A DNA stretch of 58,589 nt from Caldilineaceae bacterium (GTDB lineage Bacteria > Chloroflexota > Anaerolineae > Caldilineales > Caldilineaceae), in the NCBI GenBank assembly GCA_011523365.1, contig WTGY01000029.1, positions 1 to 58,589 on the forward strand, written 5' to 3'. This document shows, one piece after another, positions 28,091-37,055 of this stretch. Every line of letters starts with the position of its first letter. The first letter of the stretch is position 1. The translations under genes were made by a program, and so were the position numbers. The notes beneath the pieces were generated by a model. The model ran no database searches and was not told where the DNA came from. It worked only from the letters and a program-made list of their open reading frames with translations.

Positions 28091-29053
28091 CTACATGCGG
28101 CGTAGCGCAACTTCCAGCACGCGGTCTGCCTTCAGGTCCGGCAGCAGAAGCGCATCGGCTGCGGCTGCCAAAGCGCCAGCCGCAAGAGACTCCCCTGCAC
28201 TGTCCATGTCTTGCTTTTCGTATCCTGGCAGGGCATCCTGGGGAATGAGGCCGATCAGTTCGCTGCGGTCGAGCTCAATGGCGTGGCAGGCGGCCTGCCG
28301 GCGAATGGCTTCTACGGCCGCGCGCGGGGATGTGGCGCGATAATCGACGAGATTCATGCTGACCTGTGCCCGCCCATCGACAAGCAGGCCCAGGGCTCGG
28401 ACCGCCGGCAGCCCGCCGTCGCGCTCGCGGATCTGGCGGGCGATGGCTCTGGCTACGGCAACGTCGGCAGTGCGCAGGAAGACGTTGAAGGCGATGAGTA
28501 AAGGCCTGGCCCCGACAACAGCCGCGCCCGCAGGGCCCACCCTGGCAGGACCGAAATCCGGCGCGCGCCGCGGGTCGTGAATATCTCGGACCAGGGCCTC
28601 ATATTCCCCGCGCCGGACGTCGGCCAGATTGCGCCGCTCAGGTCTGGTGGCCGCCTCGCCATAGAGGTAGACCGGCACATCCAACTCTTCTCCGATGCGA
28701 CGACCTAGGTGCCGGGCCAGACGAGCGCAGTCCCCAAGTTGAGAGTTGCGAATCGGCACGAGCGGGACCACATCGGCCGCGCCCAGTCTGGGATGGACAC
28801 CCCGATGCCCCCTGAGGTCAATGCGGGCGACAGCCACCTCGACCGCGTTGAACAGCCCCTGCAAAACCGGTTCCGGCGGGCCCGCAACCGTGAGAACAGT
28901 GCGATTGTGGTCTGCATCGCTGGTGCGATCGAGAAGCCAGGCGCCGGACCTCTGGACTGCCGCCGCCAACTCGTCGATGACATCGGGGCGGCGGCCCTCC
29001 GAAAAGTTGGGAACCGCTTCGATGATTGGGATATCGTCAGAACTGTGATCCAT
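28091..29053 (-). CDS. ftcD: Glutamate formimidoyltransferase
   Basis: 320 residues from ATG 29053, preferred because IPIIEAVPNFSEGRR then follows within ten residues; an earlier start at 29095 is possible. The enzyme moves the formimino group of N-formimino-glutamate (from histidine breakdown) to tetrahydrofolate. Family motifs are EAVPNFSEGR, DADHNRTVLTVAG, RGVHPRLGAADVVPLVP and ARLVGARPLLIAFNV-like GARPLLIAFNVFL. It is the transferase domain alone, without the cyclodeaminase domain of animals; a few C-terminal Ala-rich residues follow. No hut genes are nearby. Confidence 0.9.
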   Translation of the reverse strand: MDHSSDDIPIIEAVPNFSEGRRPDVIDELAAAVQRSGAWLLDRTSDADHNRTVLTVAGPPEPVLQGLFNAVEVAVARIDLRGHRGVHPRLGAADVVPLVPIRNSQLGDCARLARHLGRRIGEELDVPVYLYGEAATRPERRNLADVRRGEYEALVRDIHDPRRAPDFGPARVGPAGAAVVGARPLLIAFNVFLRTADVAVARAIARQIRERDGGLPAVRALGLLVDGRAQVSMNLVDYRATSPRAAVEAIRRQAACHAIELDRSELIGLIPQDALPGYEKQDMDSAGESLAAGALAAAADALLLPDLKADRVLEVALRRM

Positions 29054-29185
29054 TTGATGACGGGTTGAGAAGCAGTCGTGGTGCGAGCAGTGCAAGGCAG
29101 GCTTAACAACCTTTCCTGTCCCGGTCGCAGGTCAGAACCACAAAATGCGGAATTGAGGACTGGACGGTGAAGATCCGGACCTGAA

Positions 29186-30040
29186 TTATCCGGTTCGTCC
29201 CAGAAGCCACTTCACGAGCAGGAGAATGGCGAACGCGGTCGCCATAAGGACAACCGACAAGGCCAAAGCCACGTCGAGATCCAATTCGAAGCCGATATAG
29301 ATGGCCAGGGGCATCGTCTGCGTGCGCCCGGGATAGTTGCCGGCGAAAAGGATCGTAGCCCCGAAATCACCCAGCGCCCTCGCCCACGTCATAACCAGCC
29401 CGCCCAGCAAGGAGACGCGGGCGAGAGGGACAGTCACAAAGCGGAAGATCTGCCGTCCGTCCGCCCCGTCCAGAGCCGCAGCCTCTTCCAGCTCAACCGC
29501 GCTGCGGCTGAGGCCGCCGATCGCCGCGCGAATGTAGTAAGGGGAAGCGACGAAAAGCTGCGCAAGAATGACCGCCAGCGAAGTAAAGGCGATCTCTATT
29601 CCCGCCACCGACAGCCCCTGCCCCAACATTCCCCGGCGGCCAAAAGCCATCAACAGGGCCAGCCCGGCAACGGCGGGGGGCAGTACGGTCGGCAGATCGA
29701 TCAGCGTGTCCAGCGCCCGGCGACCCCGAAAATGCCGCCGGGTCATCAGCACGGCCAGAGGTGTGCCCAGAACGATCGTCAATAGCGTCGCTGTGGCAGA
29801 TGTCCACAGGCTCAGCACGATTGCCCGGCGAGCCACGGGCTGGGCAAGGTGCGTGCCGATGTCGGCCAACTCTGTGCGCCAGATCAGTGCCAGCAGCGGG
29901 AGAGTCAGGAACAGGATCATGGGCACCGCTGACCAGAAGAGAGCCATGCCCGGTCGCGACAGGCGCCCGGAGGAGCGCTGGTCGTCCCTCGCCCGCTCGA
30001 CGGAGATGCGCATCGTCTCGGCGGCTTCAGTCGTTCGCAT
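29186..30040 (-). CDS. modB: Molybdate/tungstate ABC transporter permease ModB
   Basis: 284 residues from ATG 30040 (alternatively 30013); the longer frame to 30163 would sit inside modA. About five to six membrane helices. The cytoplasmic EAA-type loop is EEAAALDGADGRQIFRFVTV, and FGATILFAGNYPGRTQTMPL is the ModB/CysT hallmark. It overlaps modA by 14 bp. The ATPase gene modC is not downstream; ftcD follows instead. Confidence 0.9.
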   Translation of the reverse strand: MRTTEAAETMRISVERARDDQRSSGRLSRPGMALFWSAVPMILFLTLPLLALIWRTELADIGTHLAQPVARRAIVLSLWTSATATLLTIVLGTPLAVLMTRRHFRGRRALDTLIDLPTVLPPAVAGLALLMAFGRRGMLGQGLSVAGIEIAFTSLAVILAQLFVASPYYIRAAIGGLSRSAVELEEAAALDGADGRQIFRFVTVPLARVSLLGGLVMTWARALGDFGATILFAGNYPGRTQTMPLAIYIGFELDLDVALALSVVLMATAFAILLLVKWLLGRTG

Positions 30041-30971
30041 GGTCCGATGCCTCTGCAGCCGCAACGTCAGTGCCCCGCCTCGAGCCTTCACCCCGGCATC
30101 CGGTCGAAAAGCCGTGCGATTCCAACACAGCAGTGCCTTCTTCAGAAAACAGGAAGGTGACAAAGGTCGTGGCCTGTTCCGGATGCCTGCTGTCCCGGGT
30201 CAGTGCGATCGGATAGACCGCTGAAATGTTGAGATGGGCTGGAATCTCCATGCGGTGCAGTTTTGTATTGCCATCGAGGTCGCTGGCGTAGACAACGCCG
30301 GCATCGGCCTCGCCCAACTGCAGTTTGCTGAGAATGCCCCGTACATTCTGTTCTTCTGACACGATGTTGGCCTCGAAACCGGCGCGAAATTCGGGCCCGA
30401 AACGGTCGTCCTGCTCTGCGTTGGCCAGAAACTGCCGCGTGTACTGTCCGATCGGCACGGCCTCCGCGCCGACAACAATCTTATGACCGGGTTGGGCCAG
30501 TTTCAGCAATGATTCAAGCCCCGGCGCGGCGTCGGAACCTCCCGTGCCCCCCCGGCCGTAGCCGATCATCAGCCGGTTGCAAGCGAATGTCTTCACGCTC
30601 TCCAATTCAATCCGTCCGGCGTCAACTGCCGCCTGCATCTGCATCTCGTCAGCCGAGGCGAAAACATCTGCTCGCGCCCCTTCGCGCAGCTGACCGGCCA
30701 ACTGCTGGGAACCGGCAAAGTTGAACTCAACGTTACCAGTGTGGCTGCTGCGGCTGAACGAACCGGCTGCTTCTTGGAAGACATCGGTTAGGGACGCGGC
30801 CGCGAAGACCGTCACTACGACTGTTTCCGATGACGGCGCGCTACCCGTAGCTGGCCCGCCGCAACCGGCCAGAAGTAGGCTGCCCAGCAGCAGCGCTGCC
30901 GCTGCGTTGCGCAAACAGGCACGCGGCAATGCCCGATTCAGGCCATGCGTATCCCTCCGCAATGCGCTCAT
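30027..30971 (-). CDS. modA: Molybdate-binding lipoprotein ModA
   Basis: 314 residues from ATG 30971, with GGGGAAGG just upstream. Lipoprotein signal with lipobox LLAGC. VTVFAAASLTDVFQEAAGSF, FNFAGSQQLAGQLREGARAD and VFASADEMQM are the oxyanion-binding segments of ModA, and ADAGVVYASDLDG is the conserved late loop. It captures molybdate outside the membrane for ModB. Confidence 0.93.
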   Translation of the reverse strand: MSALRRDTHGLNRALPRACLRNAAAALLLGSLLLAGCGGPATGSAPSSETVVVTVFAAASLTDVFQEAAGSFSRSSHTGNVEFNFAGSQQLAGQLREGARADVFASADEMQMQAAVDAGRIELESVKTFACNRLMIGYGRGGTGGSDAAPGLESLLKLAQPGHKIVVGAEAVPIGQYTRQFLANAEQDDRFGPEFRAGFEANIVSEEQNVRGILSKLQLGEADAGVVYASDLDGNTKLHRMEIPAHLNISAVYPIALTRDSRHPEQATTFVTFLFSEEGTAVLESHGFSTGCRGEGSRRGTDVAAAEASDHAND

Positions 30972-31086
30972 CCTTCCCCACTGAACTTCCGTGTTGAAGG
31001 CAAGCGAACAAGCTCTCCTGGACGCCGCCGCAGTCAGCCTGAGAGCAATTTTCGTCGAAGGCAGCCACAGTGATGACACGAATTGG

Positions 31087-31115
31087 ACGATAGCAGTGAG
31101 CCGTGGCCGTGTCAA
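31087..31115 (-). promoter_or_regulatory. Promoter of modA-modB
   Basis: TTGACA (31110-31115), 17-bp spacer, TATCGT (31087-31092) on the minus strand. No ModE-type palindrome was recognised. Confidence 0.65.
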
Positions 31116-31212
31116 ATTTAGACCGTTTCCACTCTGACGGCCGGCTGTTCGGCGGTTCGAAGCGGTCGCGAAGTATGAATGGCGCCGGCTTTCCATTTTG
31201 TTCTGGTCAGTA

Positions 31213-31221
31213 TGGTATGAT
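31213..31221 (+). promoter_or_regulatory. Possible extended -10 promoter of the femAB-like gene
   Basis: TGGTATGAT is an extended -10 (TG-N-TATGAT). No good -35 is at the right distance. Confidence 0.35.
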
Positions 31222-31327
31222 CGACAGATGGCACCGGTAACACAGCGCGGCTTCGCCGAACGCCGGGGCGGCGTCGCAAGTTGAGCGCCGTACGGGCCAA
31301 CGTCTCCATGCAGGATGTGCCTGCAAT

Positions 31328-33565
31328 GTGACAGGGGGAGCGGTGACAGATCAAGCAGTTGAATGGAATGAGTTCGTCAGCAACCATACCGCCGGCCATC
31401 TCTTGCAGACGCACGAATGGGCCACCCTGAAATGCCGCTTCGGCTGGAGTGCCAGACGCGTTCACCTGCCGCAGTCCGCAAATCAAGGCTCCGCGCAAGC
31501 AGGAGCGCTGCTCCTCTTTCGCAAAGTCATGGGCCAGGTCCTGGCATACGTCCCCAGAGGCCCGCTTGTAGACTGGTCCGACGCGACGCAGACGGAAGCA
31601 GTCGTGGCGAGCATGTGCGATGTTGCCCGGCAGGAGGGGGCGTTCGTGCTGAAAATCGAACCGGGTCTTCTCGACACGGCAGCAAACCGGCAGCGTCTTA
31701 GTACGGCCGGCTTCCAGCCCAGTCCCCATTTGATTCAGCCTCGCAGCACCGTTGTCGTCGACCTACAGCCGGACGTCGATGCGATCCTGGCGCAGATGAA
31801 GAGCAAGTGGCGTTACAACATCCGCTTGGCCGCGCGCAAAGGCGTAAGCGTGCGTAAGCTGGAGGCGCATGAGCTGCCCCTGTTCCAGCAACTGATGGAG
31901 GAGACGGCAAAGCGGGACGGCTTTTCCGCCCACAGCGCAGCCTACTACCGCGATGCATACGAACTGCTGGCCTCCCGCTGGGGCGCCTTCCTGCTGGCCT
32001 CGTATGAAGGCGAACCGTTGGCCAGCATTGCCGTCTTTGCCGTCGGTTCGACCGCCTGCTACCTGTGGGGGGCCAGCAACAATCGCCATCGCAACCTTAT
32101 GCCCAATCATGCACTCCAATGGGAAGCCATGCGCTGGGCCAGGGAACGCGGCTGCGCACGCTATGATCTCTGGGGCATCCCCGACGAGATCGGCGCCGTC
32201 GCCACCGGACTCTGGGAAGAAGGGCGCAAGACCGTTTCCGCCGAGAAGGCACCGGTCGATCTGAATGCGCTGCCAGCCGGGGATCTGTGGGGCGTCTTCC
32301 GATTCAAACAGGGTTTTGGCGGCGCAGTTGAGCGCACAGTCGGCGCGTGGGATCTCCCCGTGCGGAGACAGGTCTACAATCTCTACCAGGGCGCACTGCT
32401 GGCGAAGGACCGGGCTGGCAGGAACTTGCACGCGGCAAAGAGGCAGGACGAGCGAGGGAAGACCTCCTCCCCTTCCTCCCCTGCGGTAGCCATGGAGCCG
32501 GTGATGACGGCCTCAGCGTGGGAGGATCTGTTGGCGCAGCTGCCGCCCGACCGGAGCCACGTGCTCCAAAGTTGGTCGTGGGGTGCCGTCAAAGCCGGCA
32601 GTGGTTGGCGCGTTGAGCGCTGGCGTCTGCTGCGCGGCGGTCGCACCTTGGGGGCCTTTCAGTGGTTGTCGCGGCAGCCTACGGCAGGGCTGCCCTTGCG
32701 CGTCGCTTACGTGCCCAAGGGCCCGCTGCTGGACTGGTCGGACGACGAAGCAGCTGCACTGGTATTGGCGCATATCGAAGAGCTGTGCCGGCGGCGGGGC
32801 TGCCTTCAGGTGAAAATCGATCCTGACGTCGGCGAAAAGGACAGTGAAGGGGTCCGCCTGAAGCAACTGCTGGTCCAGCGCAACTGGCGCTTCAGCCCGG
32901 AACAGATCCAGTTCAAGAACACCGGCTTCACAGACATCACCCGGTCCGATGAAGAACTGCTGGCCGCGTTCAAGAGCAAATGGCGCTATAATATTCGGTT
33001 GGCCGAACGGCGGGGAATCACCGTCCGCTGCGGCGATGTTGCAGACCTGCCAGACTTCTATCGACTCTACCAGGAAACGAGCGCCCGCGATGGTTTTCTG
33101 ATCCGCCCCTTCGCCTACTACGACTCTTTGTGGCGTATGTTCCTGAAGATGCAGGAGGACGAGGGGAACCTGACCGGCGGAGCGCTGTTGCTGGCCGAGC
33201 ACCCGCAGGAATCTCAGCCGGTTGCCGGGTTGTTCCTGCTCCGTCACGGTCGTCAAACTCTCTATTTCAACGGGGCCAGCAGCGCCCGCCGCCGCCGCGA
33301 CATGCCCAACTACCTTCTACAGTGGCAGGCGCTGCAGTGGGCCAGGACCCAGGGCTGCACGGTTTATGACTGGTGGGGGGCGCCGACAAACCCGGACGAT
33401 CCGGCCGATCCTCTCCAGGGCGTGTGGCGCTTCAAAGAGGGCTTTGCCGCCCGCATGGCCGTGCACACGGGGGCGTGGGACTGGTCGCCCAGCCGGCTGT
33501 TATGGCACGGCTATCACAGGGGGAAGTCGCTTCTGCTGGAACAGATGCGCAAGCGGCACCGCTAG
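31328..33565 (+). CDS. FemAB-like aminoacyl-tRNA-dependent ligase, two FemAB modules
   Basis: 745 residues. FemAB/MurM enzymes add amino acids to the peptide stem of lipid II. The protein is an internal duplication. Both modules begin with HLLQTHEWATLK- or HVLQSWSWGAVK-type segments and share the core FKSKWRYNIRLAxRxGxxVR (residues ~157 and ~550), followed by a second GNAT half ending LLQWEALRWAR-like, YDLWGIP or YDWWGAP and FKxGFG. A ~35-residue hydrophilic linker joins them at ~365-400. Start is GTG at 31328 or GTG at 31343, the latter next to GGGGGAG. Whether both modules are active is unknown. Confidence 0.85.
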   Translation: MTGGAVTDQAVEWNEFVSNHTAGHLLQTHEWATLKCRFGWSARRVHLPQSANQGSAQAGALLLFRKVMGQVLAYVPRGPLVDWSDATQTEAVVASMCDVARQEGAFVLKIEPGLLDTAANRQRLSTAGFQPSPHLIQPRSTVVVDLQPDVDAILAQMKSKWRYNIRLAARKGVSVRKLEAHELPLFQQLMEETAKRDGFSAHSAAYYRDAYELLASRWGAFLLASYEGEPLASIAVFAVGSTACYLWGASNNRHRNLMPNHALQWEAMRWARERGCARYDLWGIPDEIGAVATGLWEEGRKTVSAEKAPVDLNALPAGDLWGVFRFKQGFGGAVERTVGAWDLPVRRQVYNLYQGALLAKDRAGRNLHAAKRQDERGKTSSPSSPAVAMEPVMTASAWEDLLAQLPPDRSHVLQSWSWGAVKAGSGWRVERWRLLRGGRTLGAFQWLSRQPTAGLPLRVAYVPKGPLLDWSDDEAAALVLAHIEELCRRRGCLQVKIDPDVGEKDSEGVRLKQLLVQRNWRFSPEQIQFKNTGFTDITRSDEELLAAFKSKWRYNIRLAERRGITVRCGDVADLPDFYRLYQETSARDGFLIRPFAYYDSLWRMFLKMQEDEGNLTGGALLLAEHPQESQPVAGLFLLRHGRQTLYFNGASSARRRRDMPNYLLQWQALQWARTQGCTVYDWWGAPTNPDDPADPLQGVWRFKEGFAARMAVHTGAWDWSPSRLLWHGYHRGKSLLLEQMRKRHR

Positions 33566-33609
33566 CAGCCCGATGGCGGCCGAACATCCACCGGCCGCAG
33601 AGAGCCTGC

Positions 33610-35034
33610 CTACCCGGAGAGTACGGCGCCGTCGGGGATGACGACAGGTGTGTCCGAGCTGTTTGACAAACATACGTCGCCTTCCACCGTGACAGAGGCG
33701 CCAAAGGTGTAAGGGCCTGCAACCGAAAAACTGCGGCACCGGAGCAGAGAGGGCGGCCCGTGCGGAAACCGTTCCTCGATCTGGTCGATGAACTGGTAGA
33801 AACGGTCATCCAGTTCGACAAGGGGGGCGCCTTCGGGGAAGGGACCGCTCCCCCGCCGCGGATCCAAACCGACGCGCTGCGCCTGGCTTAACCGGTAGGC
33901 ATCCGACCGCAGCGCAAGCAAGTCATTACATCGTTTGACCGGCAAAAAGCGGTCGCGCGGCACCTGGATCGCCTGCGCGCCGTCGAACGCGGAGATCGCC
34001 AGGCCTACCGCGGTTTCCAACTGGAAAACCGGTGGCGAGTCCGGGTGGGAAGGGTCCACCGGCTTGTTGTTGACGATCATCGGCAGATCCAGAAAACCGT
34101 CCCGTTCCTGCAGCAGTTCTCGCAAGGTGGGCAGGTGAATCCACAGATTGTTGGTATTGAACAGCCGGTAGCGGTCAATGTCCTGAAACTGCTCGACCTC
34201 CTCCGGTGGGCACTGGGCGATCTCCCGCAGCAGGAGCCGTCCATCAGGGCTCTGGGCGAGGTGCCCTCCCTTGCGGTCAGCCGCCGTTCGGGCGGTTACC
34301 TCCATCAGAAAGGGCAGGCGGCGGGCCGCGAAATACCCGAGAATATCGGTGTCGACAGTTGCGCCAAGGTTGTCGGCGTTACTGATGAACATGTACTCGT
34401 ACCCAAGCGAGAGCATCTTTCTGAGCAGGCTGCTCATGTGCAGAGTGAGGTAGATGTCACCGTGCCCGGGCGGGCACCACGCCTTGGCCGGGTCTTGAGG
34501 CCACTCTACCGGCTGCAGAGTTTCCTGCCAGATCTTGGGTACTTTGTTCTGAAGAAACGTCTGCGGCAGGCTGCCAGCTTCACCTATGGCTAGCTGCGGG
34601 TAGGCGGTGAGCGCCTGTTGTGTTGCTTCCTGCGTGCTGTAGCTGTTCATGAAGATGAGGGGCAGTCGGGCCGTCTTCTTCTGGCGCAGGTGCAGGACAT
34701 GGCGGACGATAATATCGAGAAAGCGTAACCCGTCTTTCACCATCAGCAGCGATCTCGGCCCATGCAGACCCATCGTCGCGCCCAGGCCGCCGTTAAGTTT
34801 CACAACGACGAGCCGGCAGAGCGCGTCCACGCCCTCTTCATGGAAACCGATGGCCGTGGAGCTGTCCGCTACATCTGATGGTGGACGTGCGCTGGCGCCG
34901 GGGATGTATCCTGTGGCGCCGTCGCAGAGTTGGGCGTAGTAATGTTCAAAACTGCGAATCAGCAGGTCGTCCAGACCCGCGCCTTCCATCTTCTCACGAA
35001 CCGGTGCGAACGACACCGTGGGTATTAGGACCAT
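33610..35034 (-). CDS. Eukaryotic-type UTP-sugar-1-phosphate uridylyltransferase
   Basis: 474 residues. VVVKLNGGLGATMGLHGPRS with a downstream Lys is the nucleotide-binding loop of the UGP2/UDP-GlcNAc pyrophosphorylase superfamily (PF01704), not of bacterial GalU. WCPPGHGDIYLTL and MFISNADNLGATVD are the uracil and metal-binding motifs, and FNTNNLWIHLPTL is conserved. A left-handed beta-helix-like C-terminus (VAGPYTFGASVTVEGDVCLS) ends it. It makes UDP-glucose or a similar donor for the glycosyltransferases nearby; exact sugar is inferred. Confidence 0.85.
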   Translation of the reverse strand: MVLIPTVSFAPVREKMEGAGLDDLLIRSFEHYYAQLCDGATGYIPGASARPPSDVADSSTAIGFHEEGVDALCRLVVVKLNGGLGATMGLHGPRSLLMVKDGLRFLDIIVRHVLHLRQKKTARLPLIFMNSYSTQEATQQALTAYPQLAIGEAGSLPQTFLQNKVPKIWQETLQPVEWPQDPAKAWCPPGHGDIYLTLHMSSLLRKMLSLGYEYMFISNADNLGATVDTDILGYFAARRLPFLMEVTARTAADRKGGHLAQSPDGRLLLREIAQCPPEEVEQFQDIDRYRLFNTNNLWIHLPTLRELLQERDGFLDLPMIVNNKPVDPSHPDSPPVFQLETAVGLAISAFDGAQAIQVPRDRFLPVKRCNDLLALRSDAYRLSQAQRVGLDPRRGSGPFPEGAPLVELDDRFYQFIDQIEERFPHGPPSLLRCRSFSVAGPYTFGASVTVEGDVCLSNSSDTPVVIPDGAVLSG

Positions 35035-35094
35035 TCATAAACCTCGGACTTGCCTGACGCTTGGGGCACCTCGATCATTGCAGCCGTTCTCCCG

Positions 35095-36768
35095 TTACCA
35101 GCCGACCGCGCAGCCGTCCTTGCGCGGGTCGCTTCCCCCGGTCAGAACACCGCTTTCCGGATCGCGGACAATTATCTGTCCACCACCGAAACCGCTTCGC
35201 CCCGCACCATTCACCGGAACCACCTGATGTCCGCGGCGGGACATTTCCGCCAGGATATCGTAATCCCAGCCTTCTTCGATCGACAACAAGCCTCCGTCTT
35301 CGTCCGCGCCCAATCCTGCATGCGGGCCGCTCAAAGACCAGCGGGGCATGTCCAGGGCCTGCTGCGGACTCATGCCCAGGGCCACCATGTTGACCAGCAT
35401 CTGCAGATGTCCCTGGGGCTGCATATAGCCTCCCATCACGCCGAAGCTGGCATGCAACGCGCCGCCCTTGGTCGTCATCGCCGGGATGATCGTGTGATAG
35501 GGGCGCTTGTTCGGAGCGAGGCTATTGGGATGGTCGGGGTCAAGCACGAAGAGCGCGGCCCGGTTTTGCAGGCTGACCCCGCTCCCGGGCACAACCAGCC
35601 CGGTGCCCGTTCCCTGGTAGAGGCTGTTGATGAAACTGCACGCGTTCCCCTCGCCGTCCGCTGTAGACAGATAGACGGTATCTGAACCGGCCATGGGATA
35701 GCCGCTGGTAACCGACGCCGCTGCACGCTGCGGGTCGATCTCCCCGCGCCTCTTATCGGCATATCTCCGGCTGGCGAGAGTGCTCAGGGGGATCGGTACC
35801 ACATCGACATCACAGACCCACTGCTGGGCCTCGGCGTAGCCAATGCGCATACACTCCACCAGCGTGTGCAACCGATCGACGCTGGACATTTCGGCCAGAT
35901 CGAAGCCGTCCGCCAGATTGGCGGCGATGATGGCCGCCAGCCCCTGCCCGTTGGGCGGACATTCGTACAGGCGAACATCACCAAAATCAGCCGTGACAGG
36001 TTCATGCCAGGTGCTGGAATGGGCCGCCATATCCTGCGGCGTGATCCAGCCGCCGTAACGCTGAACATGCTCGCTCAGCTTGACAGCAAACTCCCCGCTG
36101 TAGATCGCCTTCTTTCCGTCCGCAGCGATCGCCCGCAGCGTCTGCCCCAAAGTGGGAATACGCATCACCTGCCCGGGCCGCGGCGCGCAGCCGTCGATGA
36201 GAAGCTCATGACCGCTGGGCTGCTCCGGTCCGTTATCCAGGTCACCGCTGACCCAGTCCGGCGAACGCCGCAGTTTCGCAGCCTGGGCAGCCCACCCCCG
36301 CCCAATCCACTCAGTGACGGGGTAGCCCTCTTCAGCCAGATCGATGGCAGGCCCGAGTACATCGGCCAAGGTCATGCTGCCGTGCTTCTCCAGCAGATCG
36401 CTCCATCCGGCGACGGTCCCCGGTATGCTGACGCTATGGCCGGTAAACCGGGGCATGCGCGAGTAACCAAGACGGCGCAGTTCGTCGATCGATGCTGCGC
36501 TTGCCGATCGGCCAGACCCGTTGAGCGCGGTCACACACTCCGTTTTGGCATCCCAGTAGAGGGCGAAACAGTCGCCGCCAATTCCGGTGGAGATCGGCTC
36601 GACCACGTTCAGGGCAGCGGCAGTGGCGATCGCGGCGTCAGCCGCGTTGCCCCCCGCCTGCAGGATCGACAATCCGGCCTGGGCAGCTAGTGGTTGACTG
36701 GTTGCAACCAGTCCGTTGCGCGCCAGGACATTGCTGCGTCGCGAGCGAAAAACGAAATCAAAATTCAT
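35095..36768 (-). CDS. Gamma-glutamyltransferase-family Ntn hydrolase
   Basis: 557 residues. Family features: GGNAADAAIATAAALNVVEP, GIGGDCFALYWD, and at the autocleavage site GSDTVYLSTADGEGNACSFI with the presumed Thr nucleophile in DTVYLS. Classical Ggt has T-T-H here, and this T-V-Y form is typical of the YwrD/HpxW-like branch (acylases, oxamate amidohydrolase-like). SFGVMGGYMQPQGHLQMLVN is the conserved small-subunit motif. No signal peptide is evident, so it is probably cytoplasmic. True gamma-glutamyl activity is uncertain. Confidence 0.85.
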   Translation of the reverse strand: MNFDFVFRSRRSNVLARNGLVATSQPLAAQAGLSILQAGGNAADAAIATAAALNVVEPISTGIGGDCFALYWDAKTECVTALNGSGRSASAASIDELRRLGYSRMPRFTGHSVSIPGTVAGWSDLLEKHGSMTLADVLGPAIDLAEEGYPVTEWIGRGWAAQAAKLRRSPDWVSGDLDNGPEQPSGHELLIDGCAPRPGQVMRIPTLGQTLRAIAADGKKAIYSGEFAVKLSEHVQRYGGWITPQDMAAHSSTWHEPVTADFGDVRLYECPPNGQGLAAIIAANLADGFDLAEMSSVDRLHTLVECMRIGYAEAQQWVCDVDVVPIPLSTLASRRYADKRRGEIDPQRAAASVTSGYPMAGSDTVYLSTADGEGNACSFINSLYQGTGTGLVVPGSGVSLQNRAALFVLDPDHPNSLAPNKRPYHTIIPAMTTKGGALHASFGVMGGYMQPQGHLQMLVNMVALGMSPQQALDMPRWSLSGPHAGLGADEDGGLLSIEEGWDYDILAEMSRRGHQVVPVNGAGRSGFGGGQIIVRDPESGVLTGGSDPRKDGCAVGW

Positions 36769-36802
36769 GGACAGTTCTTTCCGAAGCCTTCAGATTGGGG
36801 CA

Positions 36803-36832
36803 AATGGAATAGACTATTCATGATAGTCCATT
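36803..36832. promoter_or_regulatory. Imperfect inverted repeat upstream of the ggt-like gene
   Basis: GACTAT, TCATG loop, ATAGTC, with an outer AATGG/CCATT. It lies 35 bp upstream of the ggt-like start, where an operator could sit. The rest of the 287-bp divergent gap shows nothing clear. Confidence 0.35.
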
Positions 36833-37055
36833 GGCAGGGAATAGGCAAAGCGGTCAAGGATCACCTTCGCGCCGTAGCCATCACGCCCAGGCGCCTCCCT
36901 CTTAAGATTTCAGATCTTTTTGGCGGAACTACGCGGCTACGGTAGACTGTTTGGATAGGGTTTATTCCATTTCCTCCTGGTTGTCAGCTTGCTCCTGGGC
37001 CTGTTTCCCGCGGCAAGCAGCTAGGCTGTTTGCCGTCCCGGTTCAGTAACTGCCA

